Notes: generated from the letters alone by a model not told the origin. A stretch of 28,742 bases of DNA from JAKLKS01 sp964370855 (GCA_964370855.1 CAYJMF010000063.1:1-28742), one strand, 5' to 3'; positions 8,113 to 16,595 are shown, numbered from the stretch's first letter. Made by a program: numbers and translations.

Positions 8113-8664
8113 TCACTTCTCCTCGAGCTTGATGGAGACGGAGTTGATGCAGTAGCGCAGGCCCGTGGGGGCGGGGCCGTCGTCGAAGACGTGGCCGAGG
8201 TGGCCGCCGCAGCGGGCGCAGACGACCTCCGTGCGGACCATGCCGTGGCTCGCGTCCACGATCTCCTTCACCGCCGCCTTGTCGAGGGCCTCGTAGAAGG
8301 AGGGCCAGCCGCACCCGGAATCGAACTTCGTCTCCGAGGTGAAGAGCACCGCCCCGCACCCCGCGCACCGGTAGGTCCCCGCGGTCTTCGTGTCCCAGTA
8401 GGCGCCGGAGAAGGGCCGTTCCGTGCCCTTCTCGCGGAGCACCCGGTACTGCTCCGGGGAAAGGGTCTTGCGCCACTCGGCCTCGGTGGCGGGGAGAGCG
8501 CCGCCTTCCCCTGCCCGGGCGGAGGGCGGCTTCGCGGACGCGTCCTCGGGGGATTCCATGGGGATGGGTCCTTCCTTGGGGGCCGGTTCTGCGGAACAGC
8601 CGGAGGCGGCCAGCAGCGGGAGGAGGAGCAGGAGGGGCGTGCGGGAGCGGAGGGGGACGGTCAC
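8113..8664 (-). CDS. msrB: lipoprotein peptide-methionine (R)-S-oxide reductase
   Basis: 183 residues. It reduces methionine-R-sulfoxide in proteins. The signal peptide ends in the lipobox ASGC with Cys23, so the enzyme is probably membrane-anchored outside the cytoplasm. A Pro/Ala-rich linker follows, then a complete MsrB domain (about 61-183). Seen in it are the zinc ligands Cys100, Cys103, Cys149 and Cys152, the GCGWPSF motif (Cys118, likely resolving), HLGHVFDDGP, and the catalytic Cys172 in RYCINS. The GTG at 8664 is chosen because it puts the lipoprotein signal at the N-terminus and lies 7 nt after a TAGTAT box; the longer ATG frame adds a non-signal-like sequence. The gene sits 68 nt downstream of the stop of the co-oriented regulatory-repeat protein but appears to have its own promoter. 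Confidence 0.95.
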   Translation of the reverse strand: MTVPLRSRTPLLLLLPLLAASGCSAEPAPKEGPIPMESPEDASAKPPSARAGEGGALPATEAEWRKTLSPEQYRVLREKGTERPFSGAYWDTKTAGTYRCAGCGAVLFTSETKFDSGCGWPSFYEALDKAAVKEIVDASHGMVRTEVVCARCGGHLGHVFDDGPAPTGLRYCINSVSIKLEEK

Positions 8665-8671
8665 GGCGGAG

Positions 8672-8677
8672 ATACTA
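8672..8677 (-). promoter_or_regulatory. -10 box of msrB, leaderless arrangement
   Basis: TAGTAT on the minus strand, followed by 7 nt (CTCCGCC) and the GTG start. Transcription would begin at or next to the start codon, and no Shine-Dalgarno sequence is present. No clear -35 box is seen. Confidence 0.55.
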
Positions 8678-8732
8678 GCCGCGGCCCCGCGGAGGGGGAA
8701 GCGGCCGGCACGCGGTGGGCCCCCCCCCCGCA

Positions 8733-11138
8733 TCACCTCCCCCGCACGTCAAGGACGACCGTGGGCCCGCCGCCCGCCCCCTCGCCGGACCCGACCTCGA
8801 CCCACTCCTCCTCACCTTCCGCAGGAGCCCGGAGCACGACCAGCGAGTGGACCCCCGGCGGAAGGAACCGGAGGCGGAAGGAGCCGTCGGCGCCGACGTC
8901 CGCGGAGGAGAGGGTCTCGCCGTCCTGCCGAACCTGCACGCATCCCTTCCAGCCCTCGGGCGGTGGTGCCCCGTCGACGAGGACCCTGCCCTCCAGTTCC
9001 GTCGGTGCTTCCAGGCGGATGTCCCCGGATGCGGGCATCCATCCGTCGCGGCGGTAGGGGAGGACGCCGGGGTTCTTCCCCTGGGGGAAGACCTGGAGGC
9101 GGCAGGGCCGGTCCGGGAGGAGCCCGCGCAGGCGCACCCGGCCGTCCTCGTCCGTCTCCTCGATTTCCGGCGGGGAGTACGCCCCCTCCACCATGCCGGG
9201 CATCGTCACCAGGACGTGGGCACCGACCAGCGGGAGTCCTCCGGCATCCAGGATCTGAAGGCGGCAGTCCGCTTCGGGGACCATGGTGATCACAACGTCG
9301 ACGTTCCCGGGGACGGCTTCGACGGGGACGCACGTCCATCCGTCGACAGCGCCACGCAGGCGGACGTGTCCCGTCCCGAGACCGGACACGCGGAAGACCC
9401 CGCCGGCCCCCGTGGTCGTGCCGGCGAGAGTCGTGGCGAGCCCCGCCGGTCTCCCGTCTCCGGGCACGGTCACGACCTCCACCGATACGCCCTCCACCGG
9501 CACCCCTCCGGCACCGACCACGTGGCCGGCGACGAAGCGCTCCGGGGGCAGTGCCACGGTCCAGTCGGCGGGTGCGTCGGCGGGGACGGCGAGGAGGACG
9601 TGCCCGAGGGGGAGCCGGTTCTCCTTTTCGTCCATGGCGTCCCAGATCTCGAGGACCGTCGTGAGGCCTTCCTCGAGGGCGACGGTCAGCGGTCCTCCCC
9701 CGGGATGCCCGCCGCCACTGCTGGAGATGAGGCCGTCCTCGACGGTCTCCGCCGTCCTGGAGCGGAAGAGGGGCACGGGCCGTCCCTCCGGATCCACCAC
9801 CCTCACCCGGAGGGTCCGCGGGCCCCGCCCCGCGGGCATGCGGAGTAGGACGCCCGTCGCTCCCGCCTCGACGATCTCGGAGACCTCCGGATCCATTCCT
9901 CCTCCGAAGAACCCCACCTCCCAGCGACCCGGCGGAAGGCCGTCGATGCGGAAGGCGCCATCCTCCTTCGTGTGTCCGGAGTGGGAGGAACCGAAGGGGT
10001 CCCCGTCACCGTCCCCGCCCACGACCTCCCCCACGGGCCTCGCCTCGATCCACTGCCCGGCCAGGGGTGAACCGTCGGAGCCCACCAGGCGCCCCTCGAT
10101 GGCGAAGGCGCGCCGGAGCCGGAACACGAGGGGCTCCGTGCGGCCGACCGGATTCACCTCCGTGTCGGGCACCCGGACGAATCCCCCGGCGTCCACCTGC
10201 ACCTTCACCGCCCTCGGGCGGAGGGCATCGGCGCGCACCCTCCCTTCCGCGTCGGGGACGAAGGCATCGCCCTTCCCCCCGTCGTAGAGGTGCCCGCCCT
10301 CGGCGTCGCTGATCCAGACCAGGGCGGCGCTCACCGGGACTCCGCCCTCCTCGGCCAGGAGCAGGATGTCGAGGGAGGCGGGCCGCTCCAGCGCGAGGTC
10401 CACGACCGTGCGCGAACCGGGCCCGAGGCTCCGGAACTCCCGGTCGGCGGGGGCGAAGCCCCGGGCCGAGGCCAGGACGCGGACCCGGCCCCCCGGGGTG
10501 ACGTTGCGCTGCGCCCAGGTCCCGTCCTCCGCGGTGGTGGCATCGAGGATCCAGACGCCGCCCGTCGGGGAGAGGAAGGCGTCGCACTGGACCTTCACAG
10601 ATGCCCCTGCGACGGGCCTCCCGTCGGGATCGATCACCGTTCCGGAGAGCCGGGCCAGGGCCTGGACGCGGAACTCGACGCGGACCGTCGCACCGGCGGT
10701 CACCACCGCCTCGGCGGCCCCGCCGCCGTCGTCGAGGCGCGTTCCGAAGCCGGCGCCGCCGCCCATCACCTTCCACGGGCCCGGGACGAGGCCGTCGAGG
10801 CGGAAGGAGCCGTCGGCGCCGGCGAGGACGACCACGGGCGCCCCTTCCCCCTCCACGGGGACGGCACGGACCGCGGCTCCCGCCGCCGGCGCCCCGTCCA
10901 GCGCCAGGACGACTCCCTCGATGGAGCCGGTCCCCTCCTTCCCCGGCACGGGGGCGTCGGTGGGAGGCGCTTCCGCGGCGGAGGGAGCGGGCGCGGCCAA
11001 CGGTGCTGGCGGGGCAGCGGGGAGGGGGGAGGGCGCGGGGAGAACCGTCGAAAACCGGGGAGCGGGCGTGGCGGTCAGGATCGTCCACAGGGCCAGGGCC
11101 GCCGCCAGGATGAGCGCTCCGAGGAGGAACCGCCGCAT
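8733..11138 (-). CDS. membrane-anchored multi-repeat carboxypeptidase-regulatory-like protein
   Basis: 801 residues. An N-terminal membrane anchor or uncleaved signal (RRFLLGALILAAALALWTILT) is followed by a Pro/Ala-rich stretch to about residue 65. After that come about eight beta-sandwich modules of the CarboxypepD_reg type. The module starts are recognisable as GSIEGVVLALDGAPAAGA, LSGTVIDPDGRPVAGA, LDILLLAEEGGVPVSA, IEGRLVGSDGSPLAGQ, LRVRVVDPEGRPVP, VAGHVVGAGGVPVEGV, CRLQILDAGGLPLVGA and LEGRVLVDGAPPPEGW; most end in a DGSFRLDGLPPG-like strand pair. These modules are structural or adhesive and no enzyme domain is attached. The ATG at 11138 has GGGAG about 9 nt upstream; a GTG 18 nt earlier is possible. 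It is divergent from the acyl-CoA dehydrogenase gene with 158 nt between the starts. Confidence 0.85.
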   Translation of the reverse strand: MRRFLLGALILAAALALWTILTATPAPRFSTVLPAPSPLPAAPPAPLAAPAPSAAEAPPTDAPVPGKEGTGSIEGVVLALDGAPAAGAAVRAVPVEGEGAPVVVLAGADGSFRLDGLVPGPWKVMGGGAGFGTRLDDGGGAAEAVVTAGATVRVEFRVQALARLSGTVIDPDGRPVAGASVKVQCDAFLSPTGGVWILDATTAEDGTWAQRNVTPGGRVRVLASARGFAPADREFRSLGPGSRTVVDLALERPASLDILLLAEEGGVPVSAALVWISDAEGGHLYDGGKGDAFVPDAEGRVRADALRPRAVKVQVDAGGFVRVPDTEVNPVGRTEPLVFRLRRAFAIEGRLVGSDGSPLAGQWIEARPVGEVVGGDGDGDPFGSSHSGHTKEDGAFRIDGLPPGRWEVGFFGGGMDPEVSEIVEAGATGVLLRMPAGRGPRTLRVRVVDPEGRPVPLFRSRTAETVEDGLISSSGGGHPGGGPLTVALEEGLTTVLEIWDAMDEKENRLPLGHVLLAVPADAPADWTVALPPERFVAGHVVGAGGVPVEGVSVEVVTVPGDGRPAGLATTLAGTTTGAGGVFRVSGLGTGHVRLRGAVDGWTCVPVEAVPGNVDVVITMVPEADCRLQILDAGGLPLVGAHVLVTMPGMVEGAYSPPEIEETDEDGRVRLRGLLPDRPCRLQVFPQGKNPGVLPYRRDGWMPASGDIRLEAPTELEGRVLVDGAPPPEGWKGCVQVRQDGETLSSADVGADGSFRLRFLPPGVHSLVVLRAPAEGEEEWVEVGSGEGAGGGPTVVLDVRGR

Positions 11139-11251
11139 GCCCGCATGCTCCCACACTCCTCCTCCCCTGCGCCACCGGGAACCTCACCTCCCGCCGCCCC
11201 CCGGTCACGCCCCCCGGCCGGCGGATCTCTCCGGCGCCGGAGCGGGGGGAT

Positions 11252-11257
11252 TACCCT
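11252..11257 (+). promoter_or_regulatory. possible -10 box for the acyl-CoA dehydrogenase gene
   Basis: TACCCT lies 39 nt before the GTG start in the divergent intergenic region 11139-11296, and a purine-rich GGGAAAGGAC precedes the start. This would give a short leader with a ribosome binding site, unlike the leaderless promoters elsewhere in the window. No confident -35 box is visible. Confidence 0.3.
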
Positions 11258-11296
11258 CGGGGCGACGGGGCGGAGCCCCCGGGAAAGGACGGCGCC

Positions 11297-13231
11297 GTGG
11301 CGGAGGCGGACGGGGGCGGAGGGAAGGGCGGCCATCTCGAGACCGTGGACCTCGCCCTCTCCGGCGACCGGGCCGCCTCCCAGGGGAAGCGCGCGGCCCT
11401 GGAACTCGCCGAGGCGGCCCGCGAGGACCTCCACGTCCGCACGACCTTCGCCGGCTCGCTGTTCCAGGGCCGCGTCCCCTGGTCCCTCATCCACCCGATG
11501 CCCGCGCCGTCCGCCGCCGAGGCGAAGGAGGCCGACGCCTTCCTCGCGAAACTCGCCGCCGTCCTCCGCGAGAAGGTGGACGCGGAGAAGGTCGACCGCG
11601 AGGGCGAGATCCCCGAGGAGGCCCGCGCCGCGCTCCGCGCCATCGGCGCCTTCGGCATCAAGATCCCGAAGGAGTACGGGGGGCTCGGCCTTTCGCAGCA
11701 CTCCTACACCCGCGCCGCCGTCCTCCTCGGCAGCCACTGCGCCTCCACCACCGCCTTCCTCTCCGCCCACCAGTCCATCGGCCTCCCCCAGCCGCTCAAG
11801 GTCTTCGGCACCCCGGAGCAGAAGAGGGAGTACCTCCCGCGCCTCGCCCGGGGCGAGCTCTCGGCCTTCGCCCTCACGGAGGAGGGGGCCGGCTCCGACC
11901 CCGCCCGCATGACCACCACGGCGACCCCGACGGAGGACGGGAAGCACTTCGTCATCGACGGGCGCAAGCTCTGGTGCACCAACGGCACCGTGGCGGACCT
12001 CGTCGTCGTCGTCGCCCGCACCCCGCCGAGGGTCGTGGACGGCCGCTCCCACGACCAGTACACCGCCTTCATCGTGGACGCCCGCGACCCCGGCGTGAAG
12101 GTCGAGCACCGCTGCCGCTTCATGGGCATGAACGGCCTCTACAACGCCGACATGTCCTTCACGAAGGTGAAGGTCCCGCGGGAGGCGATCATCGCCGGCG
12201 AGGGCCGCGGCATGAAGGTGGCCCTCACGACGCTGAACACCGGCCGCCTGACCCTCCCCGCGGCCTGCCTCGGCGTCGCCAAGCGCTGCCTCGACATCTC
12301 CCGCCGGTGGGCCTCCACCCGCGTGCAGTGGGGGGCGCCCATCGGGAAGCACGCCGCCGTGGCGGACATGGTCGCCCGCATGGCGGCGACGGTCTTCGCC
12401 GTGGAGTCCATGACCCTGCTGACCTCCTCCCTCGTGGACGGCGGCGAGGCGGACATCCGCATCGAGGCGGCCATGTGCAAGATGTGGGGCACGGAGGCGG
12501 CCTGGGGCGTCGTGAACGACGCCGTCCAGATCCGCGGCGGCCGCGGCTACGAGACGGCGGAGTCGCTCCGCGCCCGCGGGCAGGAGGGGACGCCGCTCGA
12601 GCGCTTCCTCCGGGACGGCCGCATCAACACGCTCTTCGAGGGATCCAGCGAGATCCTGCGCCTCTTCATCGCGCGGGAGGCCCTCGACCCCCACCTCCGC
12701 GTCGCCGGCGCCGCCCTCAACCCGAAGCTCCCCGCCGGGCGCCGCCTCCGCGGCCTCGCCGGGGCCGCGGTCCACTACGCGGGCTGGTACCCCTCCACCT
12801 TCCTCCCCGGTCCCATTCCCGCGGGGATGCACCCGGTCCTCGCGCGCCACGCCCGGTCCGTGGAGCGGGGCTCGCGGCGCCTCGCGCGCCGCCTCTTCCA
12901 CGCCATGGCCCGCCGGGGGCCGAAGCTCGAGAAGGAGCAGGTCCTCCTCGGCCGCTTCTGCGAGGTGGGGGCGGAGCTCTTCGCCATGGCGGCGGCCTGC
13001 GTCCGCGCGCAGCACCTCCTCGCGGCGGGCGCGAAGCCGGAATCCGTCGTGCCCGTGGCGGATCTCTTCTGCCGCGGGGCGCTGCTGCGCATCGACGCGC
13101 GGTTCCGTGGCATCTCCCGCAACGAGGACGGGGCCCACTACCGCTTCGCGCAGGGGGTTCTCGAGGGCGGCTTCACCTGGCTCGAGGAGCTGCCCGGCGG
13201 GGGGACGACGGGGGCGGCGGGGGCGGAGTAG
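11297..13231 (+). CDS. acyl-CoA dehydrogenase, long (VLCAD/ACAD9-like) form
   Basis: 644 residues. It catalyses FAD-dependent alpha,beta-dehydrogenation of acyl-CoA esters in beta-oxidation, passing electrons to ETF. Seen are the N-terminal helical domain with IGAFGIKIPKEYGGLGLS, the FAD/substrate motif FALTEEGAGSDPARM, the LWCTNG strand, the C-terminal helical domain with QIRGGRGY, and the active-site motif FEGSSEILRL with the likely catalytic Glu448. About 150 extra C-terminal residues after the core (from about residue 470) match the VLCAD/ACAD9 type, whose extra domain contacts the membrane; this part includes basic helices (RHARSVERGSRRLARRLFHAMARR). The GTG at 11297 follows GGGAAAGGAC. 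The gene is complete and has typical high-GC codon use. It is not visibly in an operon with other beta-oxidation genes. Confidence 0.95.
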   Translation: MAEADGGGGKGGHLETVDLALSGDRAASQGKRAALELAEAAREDLHVRTTFAGSLFQGRVPWSLIHPMPAPSAAEAKEADAFLAKLAAVLREKVDAEKVDREGEIPEEARAALRAIGAFGIKIPKEYGGLGLSQHSYTRAAVLLGSHCASTTAFLSAHQSIGLPQPLKVFGTPEQKREYLPRLARGELSAFALTEEGAGSDPARMTTTATPTEDGKHFVIDGRKLWCTNGTVADLVVVVARTPPRVVDGRSHDQYTAFIVDARDPGVKVEHRCRFMGMNGLYNADMSFTKVKVPREAIIAGEGRGMKVALTTLNTGRLTLPAACLGVAKRCLDISRRWASTRVQWGAPIGKHAAVADMVARMAATVFAVESMTLLTSSLVDGGEADIRIEAAMCKMWGTEAAWGVVNDAVQIRGGRGYETAESLRARGQEGTPLERFLRDGRINTLFEGSSEILRLFIAREALDPHLRVAGAALNPKLPAGRRLRGLAGAAVHYAGWYPSTFLPGPIPAGMHPVLARHARSVERGSRRLARRLFHAMARRGPKLEKEQVLLGRFCEVGAELFAMAAACVRAQHLLAAGAKPESVVPVADLFCRGALLRIDARFRGISRNEDGAHYRFAQGVLEGGFTWLEELPGGGTTGAAGAE

Positions 13232-13280
13232 CGGACCGCCGCCGCCGGAGAGGTTCCTTCTCCGCCGTCCCCCTCCCCGC

Positions 13281-13286
13281 CACACT
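13281..13286 (+). promoter_or_regulatory. weak leaderless-type -10 box
   Basis: CACACT ends 6 nt before the ATG at 13293. It keeps the A and final T of TANNNT but has C at the first position. The spacing matches the better examples in this window, but the upstream gene ends only 49 nt earlier, so readthrough transcription is an alternative. Confidence 0.25.
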
Positions 13287-13292
13287 GGGGCG

Positions 13293-14684
13293 ATGGCCCT
13301 CCGGGACTCCCTTCCCTCGACCTGGCTGCTCGCCGTCGCCGCCCTCGGGGGGATCGTCGCCGGGGTGCTGTGGGGGAGGGCCGCCCCGCCGGAGCGGGGG
13401 AGAGTTCCGGCCCCGGCTCCGGCCGACCCCCCCGCATCCTCCCCCCCCCCGGCTCCCGCCCCCGGGCGGACCTTCGCCATCCCCGGCGGGCCGCCGCCGG
13501 ACGTCGCGCGGGAGATGGAGGAGGCGCTGCGCGGCGCCTTTGCCGGGGACGGCTCCGACCCCGCCGTGCGCGCCGCGCAGGACGCCTCCTTCGCGCGCGT
13601 GAAGGCCCTCGCGGGGCGGTGGGCCGCCGCCTCCGGGAAGGACCCCCTCGCCTCCGCCGCCTGGTGGCGCGCCGCCCTCGCCCGCAGCATGGCCCCGGCG
13701 GAGCCGGCCGCCGCGGGGTGGGTGCGGGAGGAGGTTGCCTTCCTCGGGGAATCCATCCCCTTCCTCGTCTCCACTCCCGCGACCGCCGGGGCCCCGGCTC
13801 CGGCGATCCTCTGCGTGGTGGACGCCGTCCAGGATCCGCAGGCCCTCCTCGAGGAGCACTACGGCCCCCTCCTCGCGACCCACGCCGTCGTGGCGGTGCT
13901 GCTCCGCCACCCGCGGTACGAGCCCGTGGACCCCGTGATGAACGACCCGCGCACGGCGCTGCTGGCCGTGGGGCAGGCGGCGCGGGGCCGCGCCCTCGAC
14001 CGGGACCGCGTCATGCTGGACGGGTTCGGGCGCGGCGCCGGGATCGCGGCGCTGCTGGCCGCGGATTCGGCGCGGGTGTTCTGCGGGGCGGTGCTGCGGG
14101 GCCCCTTCGCCGCGGGGGAGCCCGCGGGGAACCTCGCGCTGAACCCGCTCCTCCTGATCGGACCCGCCGCCCCCGAGGGGCCGATGGCGACGGCCTTCGC
14201 GGTGATCCGGGAGGCGGCCCCGGAGGTCCGGGTCCTCGCCTCCGACGACTTCGCCGGCGGCTACCTCGATCGGGCCGCCGCCATCGCGGAGTGGATCGCC
14301 GCCCTCCCCCCGCGCCGCGTCGCCGACCCGCGCCGCCCCTTCACGTGGTCCTCGGTGACGGGGGACCGCTGGCTCTCCTTCGGGCACGCCTTCGTGGTGA
14401 AGCGCACCACGGGCTTCGGCCCGGGGCGTACGGTGAAGGTCCGCATCGAGAGGGACCCGGAGCGGAACGCGGTGCTGCTGGAGACGGACGGCGTGGCGGA
14501 GATCCTGCTGCTGCTCTCGGACGAGGGGCTCGATCTCGAACGGCCGGTGAAGGTGTTCGTAGGCGGGGCTCTGGCGGGGGAGCGGAAGGTGGAACGGAGC
14601 CTCGACACGGTGCGGACCTGGAGCGATGTCGCCGAAGGGACCGTGTTCGCGACGGCGGAGTGGACGTTGAGGATCGGGGAGTAG
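13293..14684 (+). CDS. alpha/beta-hydrolase-like protein lacking the nucleophile
   Basis: 463 residues with an N-terminal membrane anchor (TWLLAVAALGGIVAGVLWG) and a long Pro/Ala linker. The middle domain has an alpha/beta-hydrolase pattern: ILCVVDAV strand, then LDRDRVMLDGFGRGAGIAALLAA in the place of the nucleophile elbow. The elbow reads G244-F-G246-R-G248, so the expected Ser is Gly. The C-terminal domain (about 350-463) is beta-rich, with the run AEILLLLSDEGLDLERPVKVFVGG. It resembles the C-terminal domain of the intact secreted esterase at 20682-22082 (LTLLLGPELFDLDRPLKVTSGG). The two are probably distant paralogues of one architecture. This copy is likely catalytically dead, or uses another residue. 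The start places the anchor at the N-terminus. Confidence 0.75.
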   Translation: MALRDSLPSTWLLAVAALGGIVAGVLWGRAAPPERGRVPAPAPADPPASSPPPAPAPGRTFAIPGGPPPDVAREMEEALRGAFAGDGSDPAVRAAQDASFARVKALAGRWAAASGKDPLASAAWWRAALARSMAPAEPAAAGWVREEVAFLGESIPFLVSTPATAGAPAPAILCVVDAVQDPQALLEEHYGPLLATHAVVAVLLRHPRYEPVDPVMNDPRTALLAVGQAARGRALDRDRVMLDGFGRGAGIAALLAADSARVFCGAVLRGPFAAGEPAGNLALNPLLLIGPAAPEGPMATAFAVIREAAPEVRVLASDDFAGGYLDRAAAIAEWIAALPPRRVADPRRPFTWSSVTGDRWLSFGHAFVVKRTTGFGPGRTVKVRIERDPERNAVLLETDGVAEILLLLSDEGLDLERPVKVFVGGALAGERKVERSLDTVRTWSDVAEGTVFATAEWTLRIGE

Positions 14685-15082
14685 TGGGGGTGGGAGGGGT
14701 GGAGAGTGGGGCAGGCGACCATGTGACCAGGCGACCAAAAGACCACGGGACCAAGCAACCAGGCAAGAGCATCCCCCGCTGAAGTCCATGATGCCGCAGT
14801 TCCCACCGGCCTTCCCGGCAGGAGGCCGGTCCATGCCATGGGCCTGATGGGGCCGGACGACCGCTTGAAGATCCTCGGTGTGACGGTCGCGGCCCGAGAC
14901 CGCTTCTCGGACTCTCTCGACAGGGGGATCGGCCATGGGAAGGCCCATGGCGGACCTCGCGGCCTTCCAGGGGTACACGGGTCCCAGCAGCCTCCGCCGG
15001 GAGCCGTGGATTCGCGCCGCCGGGGAGAGTAGGATGGTCGCGAGGACCCAGTAGGGGACTGCGCCCCGGGAACGGAGGCAAG
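14685..15082. other. non-coding left part of the low-GC island
   Basis: Apart from the period-8 array, this stretch holds an 8-bp stem hairpin (14805-14812 with 14823-14830, ACCGGCCT/AGGCCGGT, 10-nt loop) that could terminate the upstream hydrolase transcript, although there is no T-run. Short frames on both strands show no recognisable protein. GC content falls visibly below that of the flanking genes. Confidence 0.5.
14717..14764. repeat. period-8 tandem array, unit GACCANNN, six copies
   Basis: Six consecutive 8-bp units share GACCA (the last is AACCA) followed by three variable bases: TGT, GGC, AAA, CGG, AGC, GGC. The array lies 33 nt after the hydrolase stop at the left edge of the lower-GC stretch. 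It does not look like part of a gene; minus-strand frames across it give a meaningless Trp/Ser/Leu-rich repeat. Confidence 0.75.
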
Positions 15083-15289
15083 ATGGACCCCGTAGGTGGC
15101 GAAGTTCTTGGCCCTGAGCGTTGCTCCGTCCCGGCACCAGGCAAGAAGCCGAACGAGACCGCCGGACCACGGTCCGTCCTGGAGACGCTGACAACGGCGA
15201 TCCAGAAGCACCCGTGCGGTGGATGCAGGGAGATGGTAATCCACATGGAACGACTCTTGGGACTCCAAGGGCAGCGATCGTGCTGCTAG
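15083..15289 (+). CDS. possible small protein with CxxC motif
   Basis: A 68-residue frame with a good ribosome binding site (GGAGG five nt before ATG). The C-terminal half (SVLETLTTAIQKHPCGGCREMVIHMERLL) reads like an amphipathic helix, a CGGC pair and a second helix; it ends in CC. I do not recognise it. It lies in the low-GC island, upstream of the orphan 371-residue gene. Between the two genes (15290-15476) the frame of the downstream gene is open from 15240 but has no start codon, so part of a longer decayed gene is possible. Confidence 0.3.
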   Translation: MDPVGGEVLGPERCSVPAPGKKPNETAGPRSVLETLTTAIQKHPCGGCREMVIHMERLLGLQGQRSCC

Positions 15290-15476
15290 ACCCGGGGACA
15301 TCTGCCCGCCTCCCGTTGATTCGCAAGCAAGAGGCCCAGCGGTTGCGTTCGACGCCGAGAAGGCCATTCAGGAGTTCCGATCGGCAGGGAGTCCGGATTG
15401 GCTGGAAAGTGACGGAAATAGAGTCGTTCATGGGCGACGTTCAGCAAGTTCCGAGCAGATCCTGGGAGCATCAATC

Positions 15477-16592
15477 ATGGCAGGAGACATGGACTCCGTC
15501 CCCGAGGCGACAGGTGAATTCATGGCCTCAGTTATTGGAACCGGGCTCTCCTCCCCAATTGCAGCGGCCATTCAGACGGCCGCTCCCAGGATAGTGTCCA
15601 TGGTGGTCCGGAACAGGACTTTCCACCATGCAATGGATGCGAATAGCAAGGGGAAGTGCATTGACTCGGGAGATTCCAAGGCGATCATGTGGGAAAGGCG
15701 TCACTATTTTCAGGCGACCCTGACAAAGAGCCTGAAGGCGGCGGCGCAAGCAAAGAACCTGATGGTCAGGATGAAGGGAGTGCGAAGCAACTACAAGGTA
15801 CGGAAGACTGGGGACAATCATGAGATCGTGTGGAGCGAGGATCCGGTTGATGAAGCATTTCGGTTGACGCCCAAGGGAAGGTCCGAGTGGGATGACGTTC
15901 ATTACGTAGCCGTTGAGCGGAAGTGGTACTGTGCGTTGTGGTCGTACGGTGCATTTCAATTGACCCTGGTCAAGGCAAAGTGGAAGGATGGGAAGCGCGA
16001 CGAGCACCAGGGGCAGTATGAGCCGGGGCAGAGGGGGTTCATCGCGGCGGGAATTTCGGATTCGGAGGCGCCGATCGCTGCAAACGGAGACTCCCACCAG
16101 AACCGCGAGAAGTACGGTACTGACCAGGATCCTGCCTATCGAGACCTGGACATCGGGGAAGCGGTTCCGGGTTGGTCGGGCGAGATGAAGTACCTGTACA
16201 TGCCGGAGCACTGCTTGGGAGGGAGGTCCACAATCGGCCAGTTGGCTGACGATCCGATACTGGGGGCGATGCTGAAGGCGGAGATCGGGCGTAGAAACTG
16301 GAACAAGGTGATGAGGGCCCGGGATGGGAATTTCCTCCCGGGAGTGGGCAGCATGCAGGTGATGGTCCGGGGGCCTTCGATGCCGGATTCGGACCTTGGT
16401 CGACTACTGCCAGTCACCGGGGCAAGCCTTGCTGGTCCGGTGACTCAATTTCAGGTCGGAGAGACTCGAAGTGCTCACCTTCATGGCTTGTCGAATGTCG
16501 AGGGTGGCAAGAGCCGAGGAACGATTGGGCCCGGTCAACTCGGAAGTGTCGTGAGCGGAGCGCCGCGCACTTCTCGAGAGGAAGGCGTGTGA
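15477..16592 (+). CDS. orphan hypothetical protein
   Basis: 371 residues that I do not recognise. The start at 15477 is preceded by GGGAG at 8 nt; a second ATG follows four codons later. Residues about 10-45 form a hydrophobic, small-residue-rich segment (FMASVIGTGLSSPIAAAIQTAAPRIVSMVV) that could be an amphipathic or membrane-inserting helix. The middle is mixed with many aromatic and charged residues (VDDVHY-like EWDDVHYVAVERKWYCALWSYGAFQLTLVKAKW). The tail after about residue 310 is Gly/Ser-rich and probably disordered. There is no signal peptide and no known catalytic motif. Codon use and GC are clearly lower than in the flanking housekeeping genes, suggesting transfer. It could be an effector, a phage-related or a lineage-specific protein; none is shown. 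Confidence 0.6.
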   Translation: MAGDMDSVPEATGEFMASVIGTGLSSPIAAAIQTAAPRIVSMVVRNRTFHHAMDANSKGKCIDSGDSKAIMWERRHYFQATLTKSLKAAAQAKNLMVRMKGVRSNYKVRKTGDNHEIVWSEDPVDEAFRLTPKGRSEWDDVHYVAVERKWYCALWSYGAFQLTLVKAKWKDGKRDEHQGQYEPGQRGFIAAGISDSEAPIAANGDSHQNREKYGTDQDPAYRDLDIGEAVPGWSGEMKYLYMPEHCLGGRSTIGQLADDPILGAMLKAEIGRRNWNKVMRARDGNFLPGVGSMQVMVRGPSMPDSDLGRLLPVTGASLAGPVTQFQVGETRSAHLHGLSNVEGGKSRGTIGPGQLGSVVSGAPRTSREEGV

Positions 16593-16595
16593 GTC

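Noticed and set aside
14717..14764. CRISPR array.
   Set aside because: The units are only 8 bp, with 3-bp variable parts; no repeat-spacer structure of CRISPR size and no cas gene.
14780..15080. tRNA, rRNA or transposase remnant in the island's left part.
   Set aside because: I looked for cloverleaf arms, conserved rRNA segments and transposase motifs on both strands and found none that hold up.
15240..15476. N-terminal extension of the 371-residue gene.
   Set aside because: The frame is open but contains no ATG, GTG or TTG with a ribosome binding site before 15477; the ATG at 15477 has GGGAG at good spacing.
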